Assembly (NCBI GenBank): GCA_016219965.1
Contig: JACRJM010000007.1
Span: forward strand, 124,001-188,000
Direction of reading: 5' to 3'
DNA: 64,000 nucleotides
DNA from: Candidatus Schekmanbacteria bacterium
GTDB lineage: Bacteria > Schekmanbacteria > GWA2-38-11 > J061
Shown here: one piece after another, positions 47,045-54,490 of the stretch
Layout of the letters: every line of letters starts with the position of its first letter
Position numbering within the stretch: position 1 is the first letter of the stretch
The notes under the pieces: model-generated
The model's database searches: none
Told to the model about the DNA's origin: nothing
Seen by the model: only the letters and a program-made list of their open reading frames with translations
Translations under genes and position numbers: made by a program

Positions 47045-48355
47045 TTAAATCGTTATTCCTGTTCCGTCAGATGCTTCGAAAACATTTACACCCGGGAAAA
47101 TCTCACTATATTTCTCCGGACTGAATGTGTGTATGGGAATAATCATTTTCGGCTTGATCTTGTTCACTACCTTTTGTAATGTTTTAATATCGGCATGACC
47201 GCTGGTGTGTAATTTAATGAAGCTTATTTCTTTTTCTTCCACAAACTCAAGAAACTTTTTTGATGATTTTTCTTTGAGATAACCATCCCACATGGAGTAA
47301 ATGACAGTCGATTTTTCAATACCTTTAATCCTCTTAAGGTCAGAGACCATTGACATCCTTATCATCATCAGGACTTTTCCCAAATTATCTGAAATTTCTT
47401 CTTTCGTTATCTTAAAATCAGTGAACTTATACATCAGGTCCTTCCTGTCTGACTTTTCAAGCCTGTTACATATAGAGTGGGGAAAATAGACTCTTATGTT
47501 TGGATATTCCTTAGAAGGATGAGGAATTTTAGGGCTCGCTATTTCTGAAAGTACATTGGCAGTATATACATCAATGACAAAAAGCCTTTTAGTCCTGAGA
47601 GCCGCTTTGAAGAATGACACGAGCCTGTCAATGTTCTGGGAAGTTGAAATGCCAGATACTAATGTGGTTGTCCTGTTCAGGACTTTTACTATTTCTTTCT
47701 CTATATCCTCTTCCGTTTTAGTTGCTTTGCTTTCATGACCAATCATAGTTCCTTCCAGCAGAAGGGCATCAATATCTTTAGGCACATTCTTAAGAAAGTA
47801 ATGGAATGCTTTAACTTTCCTGCCATGTTCTCTGAAATCTCCGGAATAGATGACTTTTTTCCCCTCAATCTCAATGAGAAAAGCATAGGCATCAAATGCA
47901 GAATGATCCATAAGGAAGGGAGTCACTGTGAAATTCCCTATCTTGATTTTTGATCCGCTTTTAAGATATCTGCAACTCTTTATGCTTCCGCTTAACCCAA
48001 GTAAGATACCTGTCAAATCAATGATCTTTCTTGTCCCTTCGCCAAGATAATATGGGATGTCGTCGTGCAGATAGCGGAAGAACCCGTAATGATCAATATG
48101 AGGATGAGAAATAAGCATGCCATCAACAGGTTTGTCATTTCCATCAAATTTGTAGATTCCCTTTATATCAGGGAGAATCTTTTCTTTTACCAGCTCCTGT
48201 GCTGTCAGCTTCTCGTAATCTCTGAACTCAAATCTCTCTCCCGACTTTTGAACGAGAGGCATGCCTATATCAATGACAATCCTGCTCTCCCCGCTTGAGA
48301 TCTCAACACAGGAGCCGCCTATTTCATGTGTGCCACGGTGAATTGTAATATTCAT
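47045..48355 (-). CDS. Metallo-beta-lactamase-fold hydrolase, RNase J/beta-CASP-like
   Basis: A 436-residue hydrolase. 'EIGGSCVEISSG' opens the domain; the metal site is 'SHPHIDHYG' (HXHXDH), with 'MDHSAFDAYAFLIEIEGKKVIYSGDFREHG' (given here as MDHSAFDAYAFL and YSGDFREHG), 'LHTSGHAD' and 'IIPIHTF'. This order, with a region of about 200 residues between the second and third motifs, is the RNase J/beta-CASP arrangement of nucleic-acid-processing enzymes. It follows the 63-codon gene by 27 bases, so both are likely read from the WYL-type promoter at 48624-48658. There is no Shine-Dalgarno. Confidence 0.82.
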   Translation of the reverse strand: MNITIHRGTHEIGGSCVEISSGESRIVIDIGMPLVQKSGERFEFRDYEKLTAQELVKEKILPDIKGIYKFDGNDKPVDGMLISHPHIDHYGFFRYLHDDIPYYLGEGTRKIIDLTGILLGLSGSIKSCRYLKSGSKIKIGNFTVTPFLMDHSAFDAYAFLIEIEGKKVIYSGDFREHGRKVKAFHYFLKNVPKDIDALLLEGTMIGHESKATKTEEDIEKEIVKVLNRTTTLVSGISTSQNIDRLVSFFKAALRTKRLFVIDVYTANVLSEIASPKIPHPSKEYPNIRVYFPHSICNRLEKSDRKDLMYKFTDFKITKEEISDNLGKVLMMIRMSMVSDLKRIKGIEKSTVIYSMWDGYLKEKSSKKFLEFVEEKEISFIKLHTSGHADIKTLQKVVNKIKPKMIIPIHTFSPEKYSEIFPGVNVFEASDGTGITI

Positions 48356-48382
48356 AAATAAGATTGATTATAACAGAAAACT

Positions 48383-48574
48383 TTAAAGAAGCATTGTTAA
48401 CAGATTTCCGGTTCCTATAAGCTTCCCTCTGGAATCGCGTGTTGTGTTCTTATCAATTTCATACCAGCCCTTAATTGTCCAATGAGCATCCCGTATAATG
48501 AGCCTTGTTGGAGATTGCTGTTCAATTTTCCCAATTACCCTACCAATTCTGTCTTTCAATAACTTGCTCTCCAT
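48383..48574 (-). CDS. Small conserved protein of unknown function (63 residues)
   Basis: Short beta-rich protein with the pattern 'GRVIGKIEQQ', 'GWYEIDKNTTRDSRGKLIG' and 'GNLLTMLL'. The G-Y-D-x-x-x-N-x-T-x-D-x-x-G-x-x-I-G block recurs in small bacterial proteins and is probably a beta-meander unit. An excellent Shine-Dalgarno (AAGGAGAG) is 6 bases before the ATG. It is the first gene after a WYL-type promoter and lies 27 bases from the metallo-hydrolase. No function is known to me. Confidence 0.65.
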   Translation of the reverse strand: MESKLLKDRIGRVIGKIEQQSPTRLIIRDAHWTIKGWYEIDKNTTRDSRGKLIGTGNLLTMLL

Positions 48575-48623
48575 AGCTCTCTCCTTTTTTTAAGAAATGT
48601 ATCTTATTATTTGCGCTAAATCT

Positions 48624-48658
48624 AATATAGGAGAGACCACGGACAGCAGTATGGCAGT
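48624..48658 (-). promoter_or_regulatory. WYL/PafBC-type promoter, site 3 (63-aa gene and metallo-hydrolase)
   Basis: On the minus strand: ACTGCCA, 6 bases, TGTCCGT, with CTGTCCGTG, 8 bases and TATATT (48629-48624). The first block misses RecA-NDp only at its first base and has C where R is expected. The leader would be about 45 bases with a strong ribosome-binding site. Confidence 0.75.
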
Positions 48659-48731
48659 GGGTAATTAAAATCCCAGATGTCAAAGAATTATGCTTTTTTT
48701 ATAAGCTCTACTCAGAGTTTTTAGTATACCA

Positions 48732-49757
48732 CTAAAGATCTAATTCTTGAGGCTCTAAAAGTTTTAGATGTCCATTATTGGAACTATCAATCTTATAGTA
48801 AGAAACATAAAACTTAATTGAATCATTTTTCAGCAAACTAACTTTATTAAATTTACATGGCAATTCATTCTTATCTATACTTTTTATAGCTTCTTCCAAT
48901 TGCTTCTTGTCATTTTCACATATTGTGAGAACTGCTTTTATTTGATTTTTTTTTGGCAATTGAACACTAAAGTTATAACCTAAAAACTTGTATAAACTCT
49001 CCCCATGCGATGAACGAAGCCAGAAAAGCAACGTAACTGCATAAATATAAAGCTGCTTAATTGCTTCCTTTGTTTGTGTCAGATTTAGATCAGGCTTCTT
49101 AAGTTCAAGAATTGCAATCTTAGGTTTTCCTGAGTGCCCCCAACGTGCAAGAATATCAATATGCCCATCAGCTTTCTTCGGTCGCCCCTTACTGGCGGAA
49201 ATAGGTAAAGGCATCTGGAATGGGAAATCTAATAGTTTTACTAACCTAATATTAGGAAAACGTTCCACACCTATCTTAATATTTTTTTTTCTCTCTATTG
49301 CTTCTATTAATCTTGATTCAATTACGTGTTCAGGTTTCCCTGTTTTAATATTGTGCCATCCTTTCTCGTCTATATACGTCTTGTAATATTTTCTAATTTT
49401 TTTGATGTCAACGTGATCCATGTTGTAATCAGATTTGGGTTTATCTATTTCTTTAAATCCAAAGTTATTATTATGTTTTATATGTTCTTTAGTAATTTCT
49501 AGTTGAGGAGGATTACTTTGAAGATTTAATTTTGCAATTTCTCTTCCACAAAACCTAAGAGAAAAAGTTAAATCTTTCGCGCCACTAACTGATGAGTAAA
49601 GTCTCAATGGATACGAGTTTCTATATTCTTTCCTCCCTCTGCCCTTTAAGAGATCTGATGCATTTTTAATACGTTTCAGCCAATCATTTAATCTCTCATC
49701 AAAATTAGATTCCCAATTAGATTCCCATATACTTTCAACTTCTTTATACAAATTCAT
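48732..49757 (-). CDS. PD-(D/E)XK nuclease-like protein
   Basis: A 341-residue protein. Around residues 198-220 it has 'DGHIDILARWG' then 'KIAILELKKPDLN': D201 and E218-x-K220 form the PD-(D/E)XK metal site found in restriction and repair nucleases; a helix with glutamate (E148 region) precedes it. The start at ATG 49757 is chosen because AAGGAGAT lies upstream and because the reading frame before it encodes a leftover of dnaE rather than nuclease sequence. The N-terminal 140 residues match nothing I know. It sits where the 3' part of dnaE should be and may be transcribed from the WYL operon promoter. Confidence 0.72.
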   Translation of the reverse strand: MNLYKEVESIWESNWESNFDERLNDWLKRIKNASDLLKGRGRKEYRNSYPLRLYSSVSGAKDLTFSLRFCGREIAKLNLQSNPPQLEITKEHIKHNNNFGFKEIDKPKSDYNMDHVDIKKIRKYYKTYIDEKGWHNIKTGKPEHVIESRLIEAIERKKNIKIGVERFPNIRLVKLLDFPFQMPLPISASKGRPKKADGHIDILARWGHSGKPKIAILELKKPDLNLTQTKEAIKQLYIYAVTLLFWLRSSHGESLYKFLGYNFSVQLPKKNQIKAVLTICENDKKQLEEAIKSIDKNELPCKFNKVSLLKNDSIKFYVSYYKIDSSNNGHLKLLEPQELDL

Positions 49758-49880
49758 TCTATAATCTCCTTGAAATACTATTATAGTTATTTTTACATTA
49801 TAACCTGTTTCATTAAATTGATAAACAGTTATTACAATCTCTTTGCATTCGTCAATATATTTCACAAGCTTGTCGGTGTT
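49758..49880 (-). pseudogene. Out-of-frame remnant of the dnaE continuation
   Basis: Starting one frame off from the DnaE stop, the sequence reads 'SNTDKLVKYIDECKEI', the conserved continuation of bacterial DnaE after 'HYPQEFMESLT' (typically xNTDKVVKYIDECRxxGI), then 'NETGYNV' where DnaE has N-E-S-G-Y. The likeness fades after about 30 codons and the nuclease gene begins. The shift can be explained by one extra A at about 49884 (or a two-base loss). Confidence 0.8.
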
Positions 49881-52260
49881 ACTTATCTTGTCGCGTAAGG
49901 GACTCCATGAACTCCTGAGGATAATGAACCTTAAGATAAGCAGTGCGGTAGGTTAACATTGCATAGGCAACGCTGTGTGACCTGTTAAAACTGTAACCTG
50001 ACGCCTTCTCTAACAAGTTGAATATACTCTGGGCAACTTCTTTCCTGATTCCTTTTGCGACAGCACCATCAACAAATTTATTAGCCTGCGCAGATATAGG
50101 AGCCGGATCCTTTTTTGCCAATGTCTTTCTGAATATATTAGCTTCGGCAAGTGAAAATCCGCTCAGCACATTGGCTATCTTCATTATCTGTTCCTGATAA
50201 AGTATTACCCCATAGGTTTCTTTAAGTATGTCAGCAAGGAGAGGATGCTCGTACTTTGGCTGCTTCCTGCCATGTTTAACTTCAATGAAGTCGTCAACGA
50301 TTCCGCTTTCCAGAGGGCCAGGACGATAAATGGCTATCAATGCAGCAATGTCTTCAAAGACTGAAGGCTTAATCTTCCTCAGCAAATCCCGCATCCCGAA
50401 ACTTTCAAGCTGGAATATCCCGGTAGTATTCCCCTCAGAAAGAAAAATATAAACATCAGCATCATCAAGTGGAATCAGGACGAGCTGAAGGTCGATTCCC
50501 CTTGTCTTTTTAATAAGCGTTACCGCCTTGTGGAGTACCGTTAAGACCTTAAGACCTAAAAAATCAAGATTGAGGAGCCCAATGGATTCTATATCTTTTA
50601 TTCCATACTGAGTCAGGGATTCGATGTTATTCTTTTCATCATTTTTCTGATTTCCCTGTTCCTGATCAATGCAAAGTGCAAGGGGAATAACATTCACAAG
50701 CGGCTCTGGAGATATAACTATGCCTGAAGCATGAGATGATATCTGCCTGTTCAAACCTTCGAGCTTCATGGCAATTTCAAAAAGGTCTTTTATATTCTCT
50801 TTCGCTTTAATGAGAATCTTAAGTCGCGGCTCAATCTCTAACGCCCTTTTAAGTGTTATATTGAGCTCATTGGGAATAAGCTTTGCAATGGTATCAACCT
50901 CATCATAAGACATTCCCAATACCCTTCCCACATCCCTTACAACACCTTTTGCCTTCATGGTAATGAAGGTGCTTATATGCCCCACGTTTTCAGAGCCGTA
51001 TTTATTTTTCAGATAGGCAAACATCTCTTCTCTTCGAGTCTCGCAGAAATCAATATCTATATCTGGCATGCTATTCTCGTTGGGATTAAGAAATCTTTCA
51101 AAAATCAGACCATACCGGATTGGATCAATATCGGAAATTCCAAGGCAATAAGATGTAAGGCTCCCTGTAGTCGAACCTCTGCCGGGTCCTGCTGGAATGC
51201 GATTCTTTTTTGCATGATTTATGATGTCCCAGATTAAAAGAAAGTAACCGGTAGCCCCATGTTTCTCAATTACATCAAGCTCCATCCTGACTCTGTCAGA
51301 ATATTCCTGCTTTTTTGCAGAAAGTTCCTCTTTCACTTCTGAAACCTCAGTAAGTGCAGCGAATCTTTTTTCAAAACCTTCCATGACAAGTTTTTCAAGA
51401 TATTGTTTTTGAGGTAAAGCCTCCAGCGGTTCAAAAATAGGAAGAAATGATTTCCCAAACTCAATTTGAAGATTGCACTTTTCAGCGATCTCAACGGTGT
51501 TGCGCAAGGCATCATCATAATCTCTGAATGACTTTGCCATTTCGCGTGGAGATTTAAAATAGAGTTCCCCAGTCTGGAGATTCAACCTATCCTTATTTTT
51601 CATGATGCTCTTTGTGTTAATGCACTTCAGAACTTCACGTGAACGGGCATCTTCGGGTTTTATATAATGACTGTTATTAGTCGCAACTATGGGAATTGAA
51701 AGCCTTTTCCCAAACTTCACAAGAAGTCTATTTGCATCAGCCTGACTTTCCGTTCCGTTGTCCATAATCTCTATGTAGAAGTCCCCATCTTCAAAAACAT
51801 TATTATAGAATTGAGCTGCCTCTTCCACTGCGTAGATCTTCCCTGCCAGAAGAAGCGAAGGAATCTCACCCTTTAAACATGCCGACATTCCAATAAGTCC
51901 GTCAGTATGACTTGCAAGCAGTTCCTTGTCTATCCGCGGATTGCAACAGAAGCCCTCCGTATATCCGGCAGAGACAAGTTTCATAAGATTCTGATAGCCG
52001 ACCGTGTTCTTTGCAAGAAGCAGGAGATGATGCTCGCTCACACCTTCATCAGCAATATAAACCTCGCATCCGATGATGGGCTTAATTCCTTTCTCCCTGC
52101 ATTTTTTATAAAACTTTAACGCACCAAACATATTTCCATGGTCAGTTATGGCAACGGCAGGCATCTTATAGAAAATTGCCGTATCAATCAGATTATCAAG
52201 CTTTATCATCCCGTCAAAAAGACTGTAATCTGTATGGTTATGAAGGTGTACAAAATCCAT
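49879..52260 (-). CDS. dnaE: DNA polymerase III alpha subunit, truncated (793 residues), catalytic core only
   Basis: The N-terminal PHP domain ('VHLHNHTDYSLFDGM', 'ITDHGNMFGALKFY') and the family-C polymerase core are intact. The catalytic aspartates lie in 'MPDIDIDFCE' and 'NLDFLGLKVL', with 'GPGRGSTTGSL' and 'YRPGPLESG' as fingers and palm motifs. The protein stops after 'FMESLTRQDK', whereas DnaE normally continues to 1050-1200 residues with the tandem HhH, clamp-binding motif, OB fold and tau-binding tail. A frameshift at the stop and a readable remnant beyond show true truncation. It may be a pseudogene, or a distributive polymerase induced with the WYL operon. A full dnaE should exist elsewhere. 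It starts 38 bases after the WYL gene. Confidence 0.85.
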   Translation of the reverse strand: MDFVHLHNHTDYSLFDGMIKLDNLIDTAIFYKMPAVAITDHGNMFGALKFYKKCREKGIKPIIGCEVYIADEGVSEHHLLLLAKNTVGYQNLMKLVSAGYTEGFCCNPRIDKELLASHTDGLIGMSACLKGEIPSLLLAGKIYAVEEAAQFYNNVFEDGDFYIEIMDNGTESQADANRLLVKFGKRLSIPIVATNNSHYIKPEDARSREVLKCINTKSIMKNKDRLNLQTGELYFKSPREMAKSFRDYDDALRNTVEIAEKCNLQIEFGKSFLPIFEPLEALPQKQYLEKLVMEGFEKRFAALTEVSEVKEELSAKKQEYSDRVRMELDVIEKHGATGYFLLIWDIINHAKKNRIPAGPGRGSTTGSLTSYCLGISDIDPIRYGLIFERFLNPNENSMPDIDIDFCETRREEMFAYLKNKYGSENVGHISTFITMKAKGVVRDVGRVLGMSYDEVDTIAKLIPNELNITLKRALEIEPRLKILIKAKENIKDLFEIAMKLEGLNRQISSHASGIVISPEPLVNVIPLALCIDQEQGNQKNDEKNNIESLTQYGIKDIESIGLLNLDFLGLKVLTVLHKAVTLIKKTRGIDLQLVLIPLDDADVYIFLSEGNTTGIFQLESFGMRDLLRKIKPSVFEDIAALIAIYRPGPLESGIVDDFIEVKHGRKQPKYEHPLLADILKETYGVILYQEQIMKIANVLSGFSLAEANIFRKTLAKKDPAPISAQANKFVDGAVAKGIRKEVAQSIFNLLEKASGYSFNRSHSVAYAMLTYRTAYLKVHYPQEFMESLTRQDK

Positions 52261-52298
52261 TATGGTTATTTAGTTCTCCTCTATTCTAAAGTTACTAT

Positions 52299-53279
52299 TT
52301 ACAGATTCTTTTTAAGCGCTTCCTTAAGTTCACAGGTTACTTCCTTTTTAAGTTCCTTTGGTTCTATAACCTCAACATGGGGTATCCAGCCATAGATCCA
52401 CTTTTTGATTTCCCGGATTCCATTAACTGTAAGTCTCATCTCAACCCTGCCATCCTTTAACTCTTTCGTCATTTGAGTATCATGCCACTTTTTCCTGAGC
52501 AGGCGTGTCTTACACTCAGGATTAAACCACAGGACAATGTTTACAGATTTCTCGTCGATTACGTTGCCGAATGAAAATGCAAGTTCATCCTCGGGGAAAA
52601 CTTTTTGGGGAAGGAAACGGTCTTCAAGAATTTCGAGCAATGACATCCTGTCAAGAGCAAAAGATCTCCGATCTTTGTCCATTTCGCAGTAACCCCTGAC
52701 ATTCCAGAAACCGTCGTAATATAAAAGATAGTCGGGCTCAATTGTCCTTATGCTTTCCTCGTCAGTTGAAACAGCACGGTAAATGAACTTTATTTTCTGG
52801 TAATTCAGTATTGCCTGGCTGATAGCCTGCGAATATGAAGCCACAGTTGGAGAAATTTTATCTTGTTTTAAAACAATATGTGATGTGAGCCCGGAATTTT
52901 TAACAGACAATCTTGTTTCAAGTTTGCTGAGGCTTTGTTCAAGACCTTCATCAAAATTTTTAACCACATTCCTTGCAAGAGATAAGGCAAGCGTTTCCTC
53001 AACAGAAAGATTTGGCTTTTTCAGACTGTAACCATCGTCAAAGGTATAGCATTTTTTTTCTCTCTCATAGGATATTGGAAATCCGGCAGTCTGAAGAGTC
53101 TGGAGATAGCGGTGTACTGTTCTTTCGCCGATTTCGAGATCTTCCACTATGGAGTTCACAGTTACCTTTTCTCCGCTGTCAATTTTGTTTAAAATAATCA
53201 AGAGAGAGGTAAATTTAAACCCCTGTCTTGAGCCGGCATTCTTTGAAGTTCCCTTGAACTTTTCTTTAATATCTTTCAT
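52299..53279 (-). CDS. WYL-domain transcription regulator (HTH + WYL + WCX)
   Basis: A 326-residue regulator. Residues about 20-85 form a winged HTH ('TVNSIVEDLEIGERTVHRYLQTLQ'-type region). The WYL domain covers about 145-220: 'IKFIYRAVSTDEESIRTIEP', 'LLYYDGFWNVRGYCE' and 'RSFALDRMSLLEI'. A WCX-like C-terminus ends 'WIPHVEVIEPKELK'. WYL proteins bind single-stranded nucleic acid or nucleotide ligands and control DNA-damage (PafBC, DriD) or defence (BrxR/CapW) genes. Its start overlaps the J-protein stop by 4 bases, and the operon promoter carries the palindrome that four further promoters in this window share, so it is the leading candidate for the binding protein. Confidence 0.88.
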   Translation of the reverse strand: MKDIKEKFKGTSKNAGSRQGFKFTSLLIILNKIDSGEKVTVNSIVEDLEIGERTVHRYLQTLQTAGFPISYEREKKCYTFDDGYSLKKPNLSVEETLALSLARNVVKNFDEGLEQSLSKLETRLSVKNSGLTSHIVLKQDKISPTVASYSQAISQAILNYQKIKFIYRAVSTDEESIRTIEPDYLLYYDGFWNVRGYCEMDKDRRSFALDRMSLLEILEDRFLPQKVFPEDELAFSFGNVIDEKSVNIVLWFNPECKTRLLRKKWHDTQMTKELKDGRVEMRLTVNGIREIKKWIYGWIPHVEVIEPKELKKEVTCELKEALKKNL

Positions 53280-53782
53280 GCGGTTCTCCTTTTAAAACGC
53301 GAATAAAGCCAAACAACAATCAGAACAATACTCAAAAGTATTGTTGAACTCCCAATAATAGATGAGCAAAAGAAATAAAATAATATTGTAAATAGCTTTT
53401 GTAAGAGAAGTAATATAAATAACATAATTGAACCACTATACTGGGGATATTCATTCCAGGAATTTTGTTTCTCTGTTGGCTCATCTTCAGCAACGTCTTC
53501 CTTATATTCAGATTCATCTTCAGAAAAATCAGTGTCATCTCCAGAAGACTCTTCTTCATATACAGGTTCAGTTTCAGAAGCATGTTCCTCATATCTGTAA
53601 CAAGATATTTTTTCATAAGCCTCGTTTATTTTTTTTGTCTTCTCTTCAGCCTTTAGCCTTAATCTTTTATCATTTTCAAAACGATCTGGATGCCAGACTC
53701 TAATTAGGTCCCGGTAAGAAAGTTTTATCTCTTCCTTTGTAGCACCCCACTCAACCTCAAGAATTTGATAATATTTATCCAT
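53276..53782 (-). CDS. Membrane-anchored J-domain protein
   Basis: A 168-residue protein. Residues 1-60 are a J domain with 'YYQILEVEWGATKEEIKLSYRDL' and 'WHPDRF', so the HPD triad that stimulates DnaK is present. An acidic linker follows ('EEESSGDDTDFSEDESEYKE'-like, residues about 72-105), then two hydrophobic helices and a basic end. It probably recruits DnaK to the inner membrane. It is the first gene of the operon with the WYL regulator and truncated dnaE. The promoter is at 53824-53858. Confidence 0.85.
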   Translation of the reverse strand: MDKYYQILEVEWGATKEEIKLSYRDLIRVWHPDRFENDKRLRLKAEEKTKKINEAYEKISCYRYEEHASETEPVYEEESSGDDTDFSEDESEYKEDVAEDEPTEKQNSWNEYPQYSGSIMLFILLLLQKLFTILFYFFCSSIIGSSTILLSIVLIVVWLYSRFKRRTA

Positions 53783-53867
53783 TAAACAATCAGTTAAGAA
53801 AATATTTGTAGCAACTTTTTCTTATAATACGACACCTTACTGACAGGAGTATGGCAGTGTAATTATA
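53721..53867. repeat. 147-bp duplication, copy A (dnaJ-like 5' end and promoter)
   Basis: This segment, which covers the first 20 or so codons of the J-protein gene, its leader and its WYL-type promoter, matches 54344-54490 over 147 bases without gaps. I count 15 differences by hand, about 90 % identity. Five of these fall in the 8-base promoter spacer region, whereas the palindrome and -10 positions are nearly unchanged. Confidence 0.9.
53824..53858 (-). promoter_or_regulatory. WYL/PafBC-type promoter, site 4 (J-protein/WYL/dnaE operon)
   Basis: On the minus strand: ACTGCCA, 6 bases, TGTCAGT, with CTGTCAGTA, 8 bases and TATTAT (53829-53824). The predicted start is near 53817, giving a leader of about 35 bases without an obvious Shine-Dalgarno. 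Since the operon encodes a WYL protein, feedback control is likely. Confidence 0.78.
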
Positions 53868-53943
53868 TCGTTATTATTTTAATGATATTGTTCATCAACT
53901 CTAAATACATTGCATAAATCTCCTGAAAAGAAGTGACTACACC

Positions 53944-54003
53944 TTATTTCATTAATCTGAACTCTCTCTTCCAAGAGAGCCGGGGCAGATCAGATTGAAA
54001 TAA
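53944..54003. repeat. Nested inverted-repeat structure downstream of the 88-aa gene
   Basis: Outer arms TTATTTCA-(TTA)-ATCTGA (53944-53960) and TCAGAT-TGAAATAA (53990-54003) pair over 14 positions with one 3-base bulge, and inside lies CTCTCTT-CC-AAGAGAG (53964-53979). It begins 4 bases from the stop of the 88-residue gene. No U-tract follows on the minus strand, so it is not a standard terminator; it may be a transcript-end hairpin, a small RNA or a mobile-element relic. Confidence 0.55.
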
Positions 54004-54007
54004 TACA

Positions 54008-54274
54008 TCACTTAAGATTATGTTTTGCCTGAAAGAACTCCCCCCAAAATACAAGATTATCAAGTGACTCTCTTGGAGCTTTTTGAATAACTTTAATTCT
54101 GGATTTTAATACATCATATTTTTCTTTGTCTGAGCAACCCCTGTCCAGTTCAACAAATACTCCATTTTGAAAATATCTTATTGCATAGGAATATCCTCTG
54201 CTTGAAAAGTGGCAACGTTTTCCACTGTATTCAATTATGTATCTCCCACTGATAAACAAATCTTTATTTGCCAT
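54008..54274 (-). CDS. Hypothetical protein (88 residues)
   Basis: Small, mixed-charge protein with 'GRYIIEYSGKRCHFSSRGYSYAIRYFQNG', stated here as GRYIIEYSGKR and RGYSYAIRYF, and 'VELDRGCSDKEKYDVLKSRI'. It has no signal peptide and no motif I recognise; beta strands followed by a helix seem likely. It lies about 165 bases downstream of the duplicated WYL-type promoter at 54447-54481 and after a 22-codon remnant of the J-protein gene, so it is a probable regulon member. Only a weak Shine-Dalgarno is present, but the frame is open and well formed. Confidence 0.55.
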   Translation of the reverse strand: MANKDLFISGRYIIEYSGKRCHFSSRGYSYAIRYFQNGVFVELDRGCSDKEKYDVLKSRIKVIQKAPRESLDNLVFWGEFFQAKHNLK

Positions 54275-54336
54275 CTTTCAGTTTTCTGCCATCTTCAATA
54301 ATATATATTGACCTGCCTCACGTTATTTAGCCGTAG

Positions 54337-54405
54337 TTAAAATAGTTTTATCTCTTCCTTTGTAGCGCCCCGCTCAACCTCAAGAACTTGATAATATTTA
54401 TCCAT
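54337..54405 (-). pseudogene. 22-codon remnant of the J-domain gene 5' end
   Basis: The frame reads MDKYYQVLEVERGATKEEIK, then LF and a stop, nearly the same as the start of the J-protein at 53782. It ends where the duplication stops. It still has its promoter and leader, so a short peptide could be made, but the HPD motif is missing. Confidence 0.8.
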
Positions 54406-54490
54406 AAAACAATCAGTTAATAAAATAATTGTAATAACTTTTTCTTATAGTACGGCATGGCACTGACAGGAGTATGGCAGGGTAATTATA
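54344..54490. repeat. 147-bp duplication, copy B
   Basis: Copy of 53721-53867 in the same orientation, about 90 % identical by hand count. It supplies a second WYL-type promoter to the 88-residue gene. The remaining 124 bases up to the lolB-like gene (54491-54614) show nothing I can assign. Confidence 0.9.
54447..54481 (-). promoter_or_regulatory. WYL/PafBC-type promoter, site 5 (duplicated copy)
   Basis: On the minus strand: CCTGCCA, 6 bases, TGTCAGT, with CTGTCAGTG, 8 bases and TACTAT (54452-54447). It matches TTGTCRGTG-N8-TANNNT at all but the first position, the best RecA-NDp match of the five. It drives the J-protein remnant and probably the 88-residue gene. Confidence 0.75.

Noticed and set aside
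48367-48372. Separate TATAAT promoter for the metallo-hydrolase gene
   Set aside because: There is a -10 match but no -35, and the gene already lies 27 bases behind a well-placed gene; left as a possibility only.
49758-49865. GTG start for the nuclease gene at 49865
   Set aside because: The extra 36 codons encode the DnaE remnant, and ATG 49757 has a good Shine-Dalgarno.
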